Positions 34,506 to 42,354 of a stretch of 56,464 nucleotides of DNA are shown piece after piece. The DNA comes from Candidatus Delongbacteria bacterium (GTDB lineage Bacteria; JAGOEH01), in assembly GCA_017997825.1 (NCBI GenBank), contig JAGOEH010000001.1, forward strand, positions 1 to 56,464, written 5' to 3'. The notes under the pieces were generated by a model. It was not told the DNA's origin. It did not search any database and worked only from the letters and a program-made list of their open reading frames with translations. Position numbers and translations under genes: made by a program. The number at the start of each line of letters is the position of its first letter. Within the stretch, counting starts at the first letter, position 1.

Positions 34506-35893
34506 AGAATTGGTTGGTCTGGATGCCGATCGGATTCTATCTGATTTGGGTGATGATCCAGTGGATCCGATCCTGGGGTGTCAACCTGAAGGATATGGCC
34601 GGCTATATGATTGCCGGCCGCCATCTGAGTCTCCCCGGTCTGGTGGCCTCCCTGGTTACCGGTTGGTACGGGGGAATTCTGGGAGTCGGCGAATACTCTT
34701 TCAACTATGGAATATCCTCCTGGCTGGTGTTTGGCGTACCCTATTATCTGGCGGCTATCCTGTTTGCCTTTTTTTTGTCCGGCCGGATCAGAAAAAGCCG
34801 GATGCTGACCATTCCGGAACAACTGGAACACTTCTACGGCCGCAAGGTTTCCATTCTGGGGGCGGGAATTATCTTTATCCAGAGTGTTCCCGCCGCGTAT
34901 ATCCTGGAACTGGGAATCCTGATCCGCTTTGTCACCGGCTGGCCGCTGATGACCTGCATTATTCTGGGTGCTCTGGGATCGACCGGATACCTGTTTGCCG
35001 GAGGCTTCAGAATGATGGTCCGCAATCATCTGGTTCAATTCGGTCTGATGTTTCTGGGATTTGCCATGATTCTGGCGATGTGCCGATACCGGTTCGGCGG
35101 GTGGGAATACCTGCAGCAGGCGGCGGATCCCCACATGTTTACCTGGCATGGCGGAAACAAACCGATCGTGATTCTGATCTGGTATTTTCTGGCTCTGAGT
35201 ACCCTGGCCGAACCCCTCTTTTATCAACAGTCGGCCGCCGCCAGAAATCCTGCGGTCGCCCGGTGGGGAATCCTGATTTCAGTCCTATTCTGGATTCTGT
35301 TCGATTTTATGACTTCGTTCACCGGCATTTATGCTCATGCCATTCTGCATCAGATCCCCGATCCGGTGATGGCCTATCCCATGTTGAGTCAGAAAATTCT
35401 TCCGCCCTTGCTTCATGGTATCTTCATCTGTTCGATGCTGGCTGTCATCATGTCCACCATTGACAGCTTCGCCTTTATCTCGGGGGTCACCATCGGACGG
35501 GATATCCTGCATAAGCTGGCGCCCGACTCGATTCAATCCGGCAAGAATCAAAAAGGATTGATCCAGATTGGCCTGATCCTGTCAAGCCTTTTTGCGATCA
35601 TGATCGCATCGCTTTCCGACAGCGTGGTTCAAATCTGGTATGGAATCGGTTCGATCGGTATTCCGGCTATTCTGGTCCCGGTGGTCTCCTCATACAGCCG
35701 CTATCCTATTTCCAGGCGCTCGGCAGCGATCATCATCCTGGGTTCGTCCTCTCTCTCCCTTTTCTGGTTGGCAACGCCGCTTCTGTTTCGTCAGGAGGGC
35801 TACCTGGGAGGAATTGAACCGGTATTCCCAGGATTAGTGTGGGCTATGCTCGTTTGGGGTCTAAGCCGTATCCGAGCCTTACGATCCGTATGA
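34502..35893 (+). CDS. Sodium:solute symporter (SSS family), candidate thiamine transporter
   Basis: The 463-residue protein has about 12-13 hydrophobic helices with the SSS pattern: DMAGYMIAGRHLSLPGLVAS in the first helices, VTGWYGGILGVGEYSF, TIPEQLEHFYGRKV and DSFAFISGVTIGRDIL. SSS carriers bring solutes across the inner membrane with sodium. The GTG start overlaps the thiN stop, and the only upstream regulatory element is the TPP riboswitch. The operon otherwise lacks an inner-membrane step, so thiamine is the most likely substrate. This family position is taken by PnuT (a PnuC-type carrier) in many Bacteroidota operons. The general family call is firm, the substrate is inferred. Confidence 0.9.
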   Translation: MKNWLVWMPIGFYLIWVMIQWIRSWGVNLKDMAGYMIAGRHLSLPGLVASLVTGWYGGILGVGEYSFNYGISSWLVFGVPYYLAAILFAFFLSGRIRKSRMLTIPEQLEHFYGRKVSILGAGIIFIQSVPAAYILELGILIRFVTGWPLMTCIILGALGSTGYLFAGGFRMMVRNHLVQFGLMFLGFAMILAMCRYRFGGWEYLQQAADPHMFTWHGGNKPIVILIWYFLALSTLAEPLFYQQSAAARNPAVARWGILISVLFWILFDFMTSFTGIYAHAILHQIPDPVMAYPMLSQKILPPLLHGIFICSMLAVIMSTIDSFAFISGVTIGRDILHKLAPDSIQSGKNQKGLIQIGLILSSLFAIMIASLSDSVVQIWYGIGSIGIPAILVPVVSSYSRYPISRRSAAIIILGSSSLSLFWLATPLLFRQEGYLGGIEPVFPGLVWAMLVWGLSRIRALRSV

Positions 35894-35908
35894 TCCCTAA
35901 AAAAATTC

Positions 35909-35937
35909 TTGACATCATCGGGGTTTTTAATTATTAT
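35909..35937 (+). promoter_or_regulatory. Promoter of the exbB-exbD-tonB operon
   Basis: TTGACA (35909-35914), 17 bases, TATTAT (35932-35937), with about 60 bases of leader to the ATG at 36003. Confidence 0.8.
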
Positions 35938-36002
35938 AGAACTCGTTGAGAAATGACTTAACGATGTCGGTCGAATGATTCGGTACTGAGAAAGGGGAAT
36001 TT

Positions 36003-36638
36003 ATGTCGTTGATATCGATTGTTTTAAAGGGCGGAATCCTGGTTTATCTGATACTGGCTCTTTCCATCATCGGCTTGGCGGTTTTTCTGGAACGCTTCTT
36101 CACCATTAAAAAGGCAGCCATCAATTCCCGAGCCTTTTTGAATCGAATCAAGATGCTGGTCCTCAACAATCAGTTGCCGGAAGCGATACAGGTTTGCAGC
36201 CAAACCGATGCCCCGGTAGCCCATGTTCTCAATGGTATCTTAAAACGGCGGAATCTCAGTTATGATGAAATTAAGGACTCGGTGGAAACCGAAGCCAATC
36301 TCCAGATTTATCAGCTCGAGAAATACTTTAATGTGTTGGGGACTATTGCGGCGGTCAGTCCGCTGATCGGATTCTTGGGCACCGTTACCGGTATGATTCG
36401 CACCTTTATGGCGATTGAAGCCCATACCGGCCAGGTTGAACCGGCTATTCTGGCCGGAGGCATATGGGAAGCCCTGATCACGACAGCCGTCGGTTTGACT
36501 ATCGGGATTCCGGCCCTGATCGCCTATAACTATCTGGTAACCAAGGTGGAAAAATTCGCTTTTGAAATTCAGCAAAGCTCTTTAGATCTTCTGGAAGTTA
36601 TCCTCAATAAGGAGGATCCCGATGAAGATCACCAGTAA
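36003..36638 (+). CDS. exbB: MotA/TolQ/ExbB proton channel protein
   Basis: ExbB forms with ExbD the inner-membrane motor that energises TonB. The 211-residue protein has three membrane segments (about 10-30, 112-133, 152-178). The family core reads LNVLGTIAAVSPLIGFLGTVTGMI-like sequence (about 110-133, here YFNVLGTIAAVSPLIGFLG) and GGIWEALITTAVGLTIGIPAL. AAAGGGGA precedes the ATG. It overlaps exbD by 17 bases. TolQ is the alternative; the adjacent TonB-like third gene favours ExbB. Confidence 0.92.
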   Translation: MSLISIVLKGGILVYLILALSIIGLAVFLERFFTIKKAAINSRAFLNRIKMLVLNNQLPEAIQVCSQTDAPVAHVLNGILKRRNLSYDEIKDSVETEANLQIYQLEKYFNVLGTIAAVSPLIGFLGTVTGMIRTFMAIEAHTGQVEPAILAGGIWEALITTAVGLTIGIPALIAYNYLVTKVEKFAFEIQQSSLDLLEVILNKEDPDEDHQ

Positions 36639-37038
36639 AAACAAACTGTTGGTGGTGTTTTCCGCCATCTCCCTCACTGATATTGTGCTGTTGCTGCTGA
36701 TATTCTTCCTCCTGTCATCCTCGTTCGTGGTCCAATCCGGAATTAAAGTCAACCTGCCGGCCTCGGTAACCCGTGACGTCAGTGTGGATGATCTGATGGT
36801 GATTTCATTGACCCGTTCCGGAGAAATCTATTTGGCCGGGGATGTCACCACCAGTTTCCAGGAACTGGGAATCCATCTGGCGCCACGGCTCCAATCCAAT
36901 CCGGATCAGCGGATCCTGCTTCAAGCGGATAAAGACGTGCCTCTGGAATGGGTGATCAAGACCATGGATATCATCAAAACCGCCGGGGGAAAATCAATCA
37001 CGATTGCCACCCGGCAAGAAAAAATCGATGAGAACTAA
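36622..37038 (+). CDS. exbD: ExbD/TolR biopolymer transport protein
   Basis: The 138-residue protein has one membrane helix near residues 13-35 with the key Asp in SLTDIVLLLLIFFLLSS; that Asp carries protons in the family. FVVQSGIKVNLPAS follows at the periplasmic side. A compact C-terminal periplasmic domain includes RILLQADKDVPLEWVIKTMD. AAGGAGG within exbB is its ribosome site, and its 3' end overlaps the next gene by 11 bases. Confidence 0.93.
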   Translation: MKITSKNKLLVVFSAISLTDIVLLLLIFFLLSSSFVVQSGIKVNLPASVTRDVSVDDLMVISLTRSGEIYLAGDVTTSFQELGIHLAPRLQSNPDQRILLQADKDVPLEWVIKTMDIIKTAGGKSITIATRQEKIDEN

Positions 37039-37756
37039 GTACTGGATCATCTCCCTGATACTCCATCTTCTTCTTTTTCTGGTCCTGGTTTGGGTAAATT
37101 GTCCCGGTGATTTCAGCCGTCTGGACCAGGAATTTTACGTCAGCATGTCATCCTCGATGTTTATGGATCGCTATCCGGAAACCGGCCAGATGCCGGGAGG
37201 AGGCGAGCCCACCCCCGGACACGATGTGCCGCAGACGCCGGACAAAGCCGATCTGGCTTCGGCGCTTCAAACCGAAACCATCAGCTCTCCCAAATACCAG
37301 GATGATCTGCCCTTGCCGGAGTATGCCCCTCAACCCGCCGCGTCATCACCGGCCGCCGGTTCACCATCAGCAGGACAACCCCGCCTGACATCCCAGGCCT
37401 CAACCCTTCCTCTTCCCCATGCCGGGAAAAAATTGGGACTGCCCAGAAAAACGGACAGCCAAGGGGGTGACGGCAGCTTTTTTTCGGTGGAAGGCGATCT
37501 GAAAAACCGACTCATTATCAATCAATCGGCACCGGATCCGGTCCATGGATTGAAGGAGGAGGTCAGAGTCAGCTTTCGTCTTCTGGTGGATGGCAAAGGA
37601 CAAGTGACCGAAATTATCCCGATCCAGAAGGGGGATTACCGGGTCGAGACCAGTTCGCTCAAGGCCCTCAAAGAATGGCGGTTCAACCCGTTACCGGCTG
37701 CTGAAAAGGATTCGTTACAAAGTGGAATTATAACCCTGATCTTTAAATTGCAATAA
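37028..37756 (+). CDS. tonB: TonB-like energy transducer
   Basis: The start at the ATG at 37028 overlaps exbD by 11 bases; the frame extends to a TTG at 37004 without support. The product of about 242 residues has an N-terminal membrane anchor (YWIISLILHLLLFLVLVWVN, about 4-23). A Pro-rich periplasmic spacer (about 50-130) and a C-terminal TonB domain follow, with VSFRLLVDGKGQVTEIIPIQ and SSLKALKEWRFNP. TonB passes the proton-motive force to outer-membrane receptors such as the one at 31438-33864. A TolA role is less likely given the TonB-type C-terminus. Confidence 0.88.
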   Translation: MRTKYWIISLILHLLLFLVLVWVNCPGDFSRLDQEFYVSMSSSMFMDRYPETGQMPGGGEPTPGHDVPQTPDKADLASALQTETISSPKYQDDLPLPEYAPQPAASSPAAGSPSAGQPRLTSQASTLPLPHAGKKLGLPRKTDSQGGDGSFFSVEGDLKNRLIINQSAPDPVHGLKEEVRVSFRLLVDGKGQVTEIIPIQKGDYRVETSSLKALKEWRFNPLPAAEKDSLQSGIITLIFKLQ

Positions 37757-37806
37757 TCCGACATCCGATGGATGACGGCTCAGGATACCATGAAAGGAGA
37801 TTTTTT

Positions 37807-38415
37807 ATGCAGGTGACTGCTTCTAGAAAACAGTTTTCGTTTTATTTCGGCCGGTTGGGTCTGATCTTTCTGATGATTTCAATGAGTCTGGCGCTCAGTT
37901 TCTTGTCCGGGTGTTCCATGTTTTCAAAGCCCAACCGTTATATCAAAGATTTTTTGAAGGATGATGCCGATGTCTGGTGTCTGTATTATGATGAAGCTGT
38001 TTTCCTGTTCCGTGGTGATTCGACCCTGGGTATCCCCCCGATGGCCGACAGCATCGCCCGGATCATCTCGCACAGCGACTCGGCCACTACTCCCAATCCC
38101 TGGACCCCGGAAGAATATGCCGGCAGTTTTATGGTCCGGACCGATGCCAACGAAGCCAACCATGAATATGTCATCGATTATACCCGTAACAAATACGCTG
38201 TCGGCCTGAAATTAAAAGAAAATATCATCGAATTCAATTATATGTACAATGGGGAATATCTGGCCGAAACCGTCTCCCTGACTGAGCATGATAAAGCAGC
38301 ATTGAAAAACCTGTTTGAGAAATTCATCAAGGCGTATGTAACGGCTAAATGGGACGATAAGTATATCAATATCGAGGATCCCCGCTGGTCAGTGATCAAA
38401 CCAGCCGCGGAATAA
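37807..38415 (+). CDS. Lipoprotein of unknown function
   Basis: The start at 37807 is preceded by AAAGGAG; an in-frame ATG 13 codons upstream lacks a ribosome site. The N-terminus (about 202 residues in total) has a charged start, a hydrophobic segment and the good lipobox FLSGC with Cys36, so it is expected to be lipidated. The rest is acidic and soluble with no family I recognise. It follows the tonB gene by 50 bases in the same direction and may belong to that operon. Its 3' end overlaps the convergent dinG-like gene by 27 bases. Confidence 0.8.
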   Translation: MQVTASRKQFSFYFGRLGLIFLMISMSLALSFLSGCSMFSKPNRYIKDFLKDDADVWCLYYDEAVFLFRGDSTLGIPPMADSIARIISHSDSATTPNPWTPEEYAGSFMVRTDANEANHEYVIDYTRNKYAVGLKLKENIIEFNYMYNGEYLAETVSLTEHDKAALKNLFEKFIKAYVTAKWDDKYINIEDPRWSVIKPAAE

Positions 38416-41193
38416 ACGCTCCATCGCATCCCGACTGCCTGCGGTTTTCAAAGGGACCGGGAGTGAGTTTTCGATAAAGCGTCCGTAAGCCGCCGAACGC
38501 ACCCGTTTGTCCAAAATCAGAATGATACCGGTATCATCCCGGTGCCGGATCAATCGTCCCAGTCCCTGTTTCAGCCGGATGATGGCCTCAGGTAGGGTGT
38601 AATGATAAAAGGGATTCTTGTTCTGCTGCTGCAGATACTCCAGCCTGGCCTCAATAATCGGTTCATCCGGCACCTGAAATGGAAGTTTGGTAATCACCAC
38701 CACTTCCAAGGCCTTCCCCGGCACGTCTACCCCTTCCCAGAAACTCTCCGTTCCCAATAATACCGATGATTCATTTTCCTTGAATTCACGGAGCAAATGC
38801 TGGGTCGAGCTTTTGCGGTTCTGCATCATCAGCTTGATCCCGTGCTGCTCGAAATGCGGTTTCATCCGCTGATGAAAATCCTGCATCATACTATAGGATG
38901 TGAACAGAATCAGACACCCCCGTTTGTGGATCGGAATCAGATAATTCAGCAATTCGGCTGATTGTTGAGTAAAACTCTGAGTTTGGGCCGGATCGGGCAG
39001 AAAGGTGGGAAGACAGATCATGACCTGTTGATCCAACTGAAAAACCGGTTCCAACACCAGTTCGTTGATCCTTTCCGCTTCGATATCCTCCAATCCCAAC
39101 CGGCGTTTACAATAGATAAAATTCTGATTGATCGTCAGGGTGGCGGATACCAGAACGATGCTTTTAACTGCCCCGAATAACTGCTCCTGAAGAATTCGGT
39201 CAATTTGGACCGGCCAGGAATGCAGTTCCGGATACTTTTCCTTTTCCTCAATTTCTACCCAATGAACCCGATTCTCCACACGGCAATGCAGGAAATCATC
39301 CAGAAACTGCCGGATTTCGCCCAACTGAACCGACAAGGCATCCAATCCGGCACAGTATTCTTCCAAGCCATATTCCTCTGCTTTTTCTTCCACTATGGTA
39401 TGGATGGCTTTTATCCCATCCAGTAAGGCGGTGATCAATTTCTCGATCCTGGTAAATCGGGTCATTTCGGCTGAATGATCATCAAACGGCTGCCGAATCC
39501 TGGAATGAATACTATAACCACTGCCCTTGGGCGGTTGGATCGATGTCCGCACCTGATCAAACAGATTCCGGCATTCCGAATCGAGCCGGGAAGCGAGCAG
39601 GATCATTTCATTAACGCTGTTTTCGAGTTGAGCCGTAACCTCGAATCCGTAAAAATTCTGGGTTTGAACGGTATGAAGCAGTCGCTTGAGCAAGACATAC
39701 TGATCGTGAGGATTCAGGCAATAGAAATCCAGCAATCCCCCAATCCGATGATAGCTCATATCCTGTCCCAGGAAGGATACGGCCGTTTTTTCCAGTTGAT
39801 GGGCTTCATCGATTATCAGGTGCTGAAAATCATGGATGAAACTGTTTTCAATAGTCAGTTCCGCCATCAGTAAGGAATGATTGGTAATGACGATCTGGGC
39901 CTGCATCGCCTGTTGCCGGGCCCGATAGTAATAGCATTCCCGTTTATGAGGGCAGCTTCGGGGAAAACAACTGATGGTGTCGGAGGAAAAATATCGGGCG
40001 ATGCTTCGGGTCGGATCCGATTTACCGATCTCCCCCAAATCACCGGTTTGGGTATAGGCTTGATATATAACAACCGGCAGAATTTGTTCCCGCAGGGCCG
40101 GCGGTAAATGAGGGAGCTGGAATTCCAAAAACTGGGTGTACTTTTTTCGGCAGAAATAGTTGTTTCGGCCCTTCAGAATCGCTGACGAAAATGACTCGTT
40201 GACCATATGATGGATAAACGGAATATCTTTAAAAAACAGTTGATCCTGCAGGTTTTTAGTTTTGGTGGAAATCAGCACCGGCTGGCGGCTGCGGGTCGAA
40301 AACAGAATGGCGGGGATAAGATAGGCAAAAGATTTACCGGTACCGGTGGCGGCTTCGGTGATCCCGATGGTTTCCTCCTCAAAGGATTTTAGAATGAATT
40401 CCGCCATGGTTTCCTGGATATGGCGGTACTCATAGTGATCCAATTGCCGGCTGATCAATCCCCCGGGTTTGAAAAAATCTTCCAGGCGTTCCGGATAATC
40501 GAAATCGGAACCCTCGGCTTGGATAGCGTTGGATTCGGGCTGAGGCAGATCAGGTAGGGATACCTGATATTCCGGAGCAGGATGGGTACCGCCCTTGGTA
40601 GTGAGTAATTCCCGGAAATAGTCGGTATAGACTGAATCGGTATTGATGAAGAAATTGGCCAGGGTGTTCATGATCTCCAAGGATTGATGGATCCAGAATT
40701 GATTGAACTTTAAAAAAAGCAATCCGGTCATACGGGCATCCGATTCGGCGCGGTGAACCTTATCAATTGTGACTTCCCAGGTTTCAGCACTGTCTTTAAG
40801 TTTATAGGAGGTCAAGAAAGGCCAGGCTGAGCGGGCCAAGACCAGAACATCCAGAATGGGATTGGAAAAGGCAACCCCGGCTGCCGCCATTTCTCTCCGA
40901 ATAAATGCGGCATCGAAGGGAGCATTATAGAATACCAGGGGTAGGTCACGGCAAAAGGTATGGAATTCTGAGATAACGGAGGCGATGGATGGAGCGGTCT
41001 TCAAATCCTGATTCAGGATCCCGGTGAGCTGAGAGATAAAGGGCGAGATGGGATGGCCGGGATTGATCAGACGGCTGAAAGAGGCGCTTTCCCTTCCGTC
41101 GGTGAATTCTACCGCCGCTATCTCGATGATGTGATCCCGGTTTGGATCTAAACCGGTGGTTTCGATATCAACCGCAATAAAATGATGGATCAT
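38389..41193 (-). CDS. dinG: DnaQ-type 3'-5' exonuclease fused to DinG/XPD-like helicase
   Basis: The 934-residue protein starts with a DEDD exonuclease domain: AVDIETTGLDPNRDHIIEI (about 8-26), FYNAPFDAAFIRREM and HRAESDARMTGLL. The helicase part has Walker A EAATGTGKSFAYLIPAI (about 277-293), DEAH in LIIDEAHQLEKT (about 460) and the late motif RLKQGLGRLIRHRDD. Four cysteines between Walker A and DEAH (about 347, then SCFPRSCPHKREC near 407-419) match the XPD-type iron-sulfur cluster. This fused layout occurs in Bacillus-type DinG and implies processing of R-loops or damaged DNA. The start has a weak ribosome site. The 3' end overlaps the lipoprotein gene on the other strand. Confidence 0.93.
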   Translation of the reverse strand: MIHHFIAVDIETTGLDPNRDHIIEIAAVEFTDGRESASFSRLINPGHPISPFISQLTGILNQDLKTAPSIASVISEFHTFCRDLPLVFYNAPFDAAFIRREMAAAGVAFSNPILDVLVLARSAWPFLTSYKLKDSAETWEVTIDKVHRAESDARMTGLLFLKFNQFWIHQSLEIMNTLANFFINTDSVYTDYFRELLTTKGGTHPAPEYQVSLPDLPQPESNAIQAEGSDFDYPERLEDFFKPGGLISRQLDHYEYRHIQETMAEFILKSFEEETIGITEAATGTGKSFAYLIPAILFSTRSRQPVLISTKTKNLQDQLFFKDIPFIHHMVNESFSSAILKGRNNYFCRKKYTQFLEFQLPHLPPALREQILPVVIYQAYTQTGDLGEIGKSDPTRSIARYFSSDTISCFPRSCPHKRECYYYRARQQAMQAQIVITNHSLLMAELTIENSFIHDFQHLIIDEAHQLEKTAVSFLGQDMSYHRIGGLLDFYCLNPHDQYVLLKRLLHTVQTQNFYGFEVTAQLENSVNEMILLASRLDSECRNLFDQVRTSIQPPKGSGYSIHSRIRQPFDDHSAEMTRFTRIEKLITALLDGIKAIHTIVEEKAEEYGLEEYCAGLDALSVQLGEIRQFLDDFLHCRVENRVHWVEIEEKEKYPELHSWPVQIDRILQEQLFGAVKSIVLVSATLTINQNFIYCKRRLGLEDIEAERINELVLEPVFQLDQQVMICLPTFLPDPAQTQSFTQQSAELLNYLIPIHKRGCLILFTSYSMMQDFHQRMKPHFEQHGIKLMMQNRKSSTQHLLREFKENESSVLLGTESFWEGVDVPGKALEVVVITKLPFQVPDEPIIEARLEYLQQQNKNPFYHYTLPEAIIRLKQGLGRLIRHRDDTGIILILDKRVRSAAYGRFIENSLPVPLKTAGSRDAMERLFRGWFDH

Positions 41194-41306
41194 GGAATGA
41201 TTACCGGGTGTTCCTTAGAAAAAGTTGAATATATCACTATTGGTATGGATAACGTTTAAATAGATGATTTAGGCAGGCACCGATGAAGCGGAAAACAGTA
41301 TGGTAG

Positions 41307-41325
41307 GTGCGTCCTCCGGGCGCAC
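41307..41325. repeat. Dispersed GC-rich inverted repeat, copy 2
   Basis: GTGCGTCC, three bases, GGGCGCAC. Read on the minus strand it matches the copy at 7347-7366 at all but a few bases, including the flanking ACCT. It lies beside the fba terminator. Confidence 0.5.
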
Positions 41326-41327
41326 AC

Positions 41328-41361
41328 AAAAAAGGAAGCCGGCGGAAGATCCACCGGCTTC
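41328..41361 (-). terminator. Intrinsic terminator of the GT39-fba operon
   Basis: A GC-rich stem (GAAGCCGG with CCGGCTTC, extended by two pairs after a mismatch) is followed by six T on the minus strand. It lies just past the aldolase stop codon. Confidence 0.85.
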
Positions 41362-41373
41362 ATCGAAGATCAA

Positions 41374-42354
41374 TCAGGCGCGGTCAGCGGAACCGAGAAC
41401 ATTTCGATTCTTGGCCACGATCATCTTTTTGAGTTCTTCCCGGGCCGGGCCTAAATATTTCCGAGGATCGAATTCCTGGGGTGTGTTAGCAAACACTTTG
41501 CGAATGATGGCCGTCAGAACCAATCGTCCGTCACTGTCGATATTGATTTTGCATACAGCGGATCGGGCGGCTTTTCGTAGCTGCTCCTCGGGAATACCGA
41601 CCGCATTGTCCATTTTCCCGCCATATTGATTGATGATGGCCACATATTCCTGTAATACCGAGGATGAACCGTGCAGAACAATCGGAAATCCGGGAATCCG
41701 CTGTTCAATCTCTTTCAGGATATCAAACCGGAGTTCCGGCGGCTGCTCGCCCGGTTTCAGTTTGAATTTGTAAGCCCCATGAGAGGTTCCAATCGAGATC
41801 GCCAGACTGTCCACCCCGGTCTTTTTTACAAAGTCTTCTACCTCTTCGGGACGGGTATAGTTGGAATGCTCGGCCGATACTTCATCCTCGATACCGGCCA
41901 GCACACCCAGTTCTCCCTCGACGGTAACATCGAATTGATGGGCATACTCCACCACCTGGCGGGTAACCTTTACATTTTCCTCATAGCTGAGATGAGACCC
42001 GTCAATCATGACCGAAGAAAATCCGTTGTCGATACAGGATTTGCAGGTTTCAAACGAATCGCCGTGATCCAGGTGCAGCACGATCGGGATATTGGAACCG
42101 GCTTGTCGGGCCATCTCGACCGCCCCCATCGCCATATAGCGGAGCAGGGTTTCATTGGCGTAGCTGCGGGCGCCTTTGGATACCTGCAGAATCACCGGGG
42201 ATTTGGATTCGATGCATCCGAATATGATGGCCTGCAACTGTTCCATGTTGTTGAAGTTGTACGCCGGAATGGCATAGCCTTCCGCCATGGCCTTCTTGAA
42301 CAGCTCCCGGCTGTTGACCAGGCCCAATTCACGATAATTGACATGATTCGACAT
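41374..42354 (-). CDS. fba: Class II fructose-bisphosphate aldolase
   Basis: The zinc enzyme splits or forms fructose-1,6-bisphosphate in glycolysis and gluconeogenesis. AIPAYNFNNMEQLQAII near the start, HLDHGDSFETCKSCIDNGFSSVMIDGS split over about 93-119 (zinc His and catalytic Asp), EGELGVLAGIEDEVSA, ISIGTSHGAYKF and LHGSSSV (about 228-234) are the family signatures. The 326-residue length and GELG.LAG.ED pattern fit the long-type class II enzymes. AGGAGG precedes the ATG; the start shares one base with the stop of the upstream glycosyltransferase (TAATG), so the two are coupled. Confidence 0.96.
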   Translation of the reverse strand: MSNHVNYRELGLVNSRELFKKAMAEGYAIPAYNFNNMEQLQAIIFGCIESKSPVILQVSKGARSYANETLLRYMAMGAVEMARQAGSNIPIVLHLDHGDSFETCKSCIDNGFSSVMIDGSHLSYEENVKVTRQVVEYAHQFDVTVEGELGVLAGIEDEVSAEHSNYTRPEEVEDFVKKTGVDSLAISIGTSHGAYKFKLKPGEQPPELRFDILKEIEQRIPGFPIVLHGSSSVLQEYVAIINQYGGKMDNAVGIPEEQLRKAARSAVCKINIDSDGRLVLTAIIRKVFANTPQEFDPRKYLGPAREELKKMIVAKNRNVLGSADRA

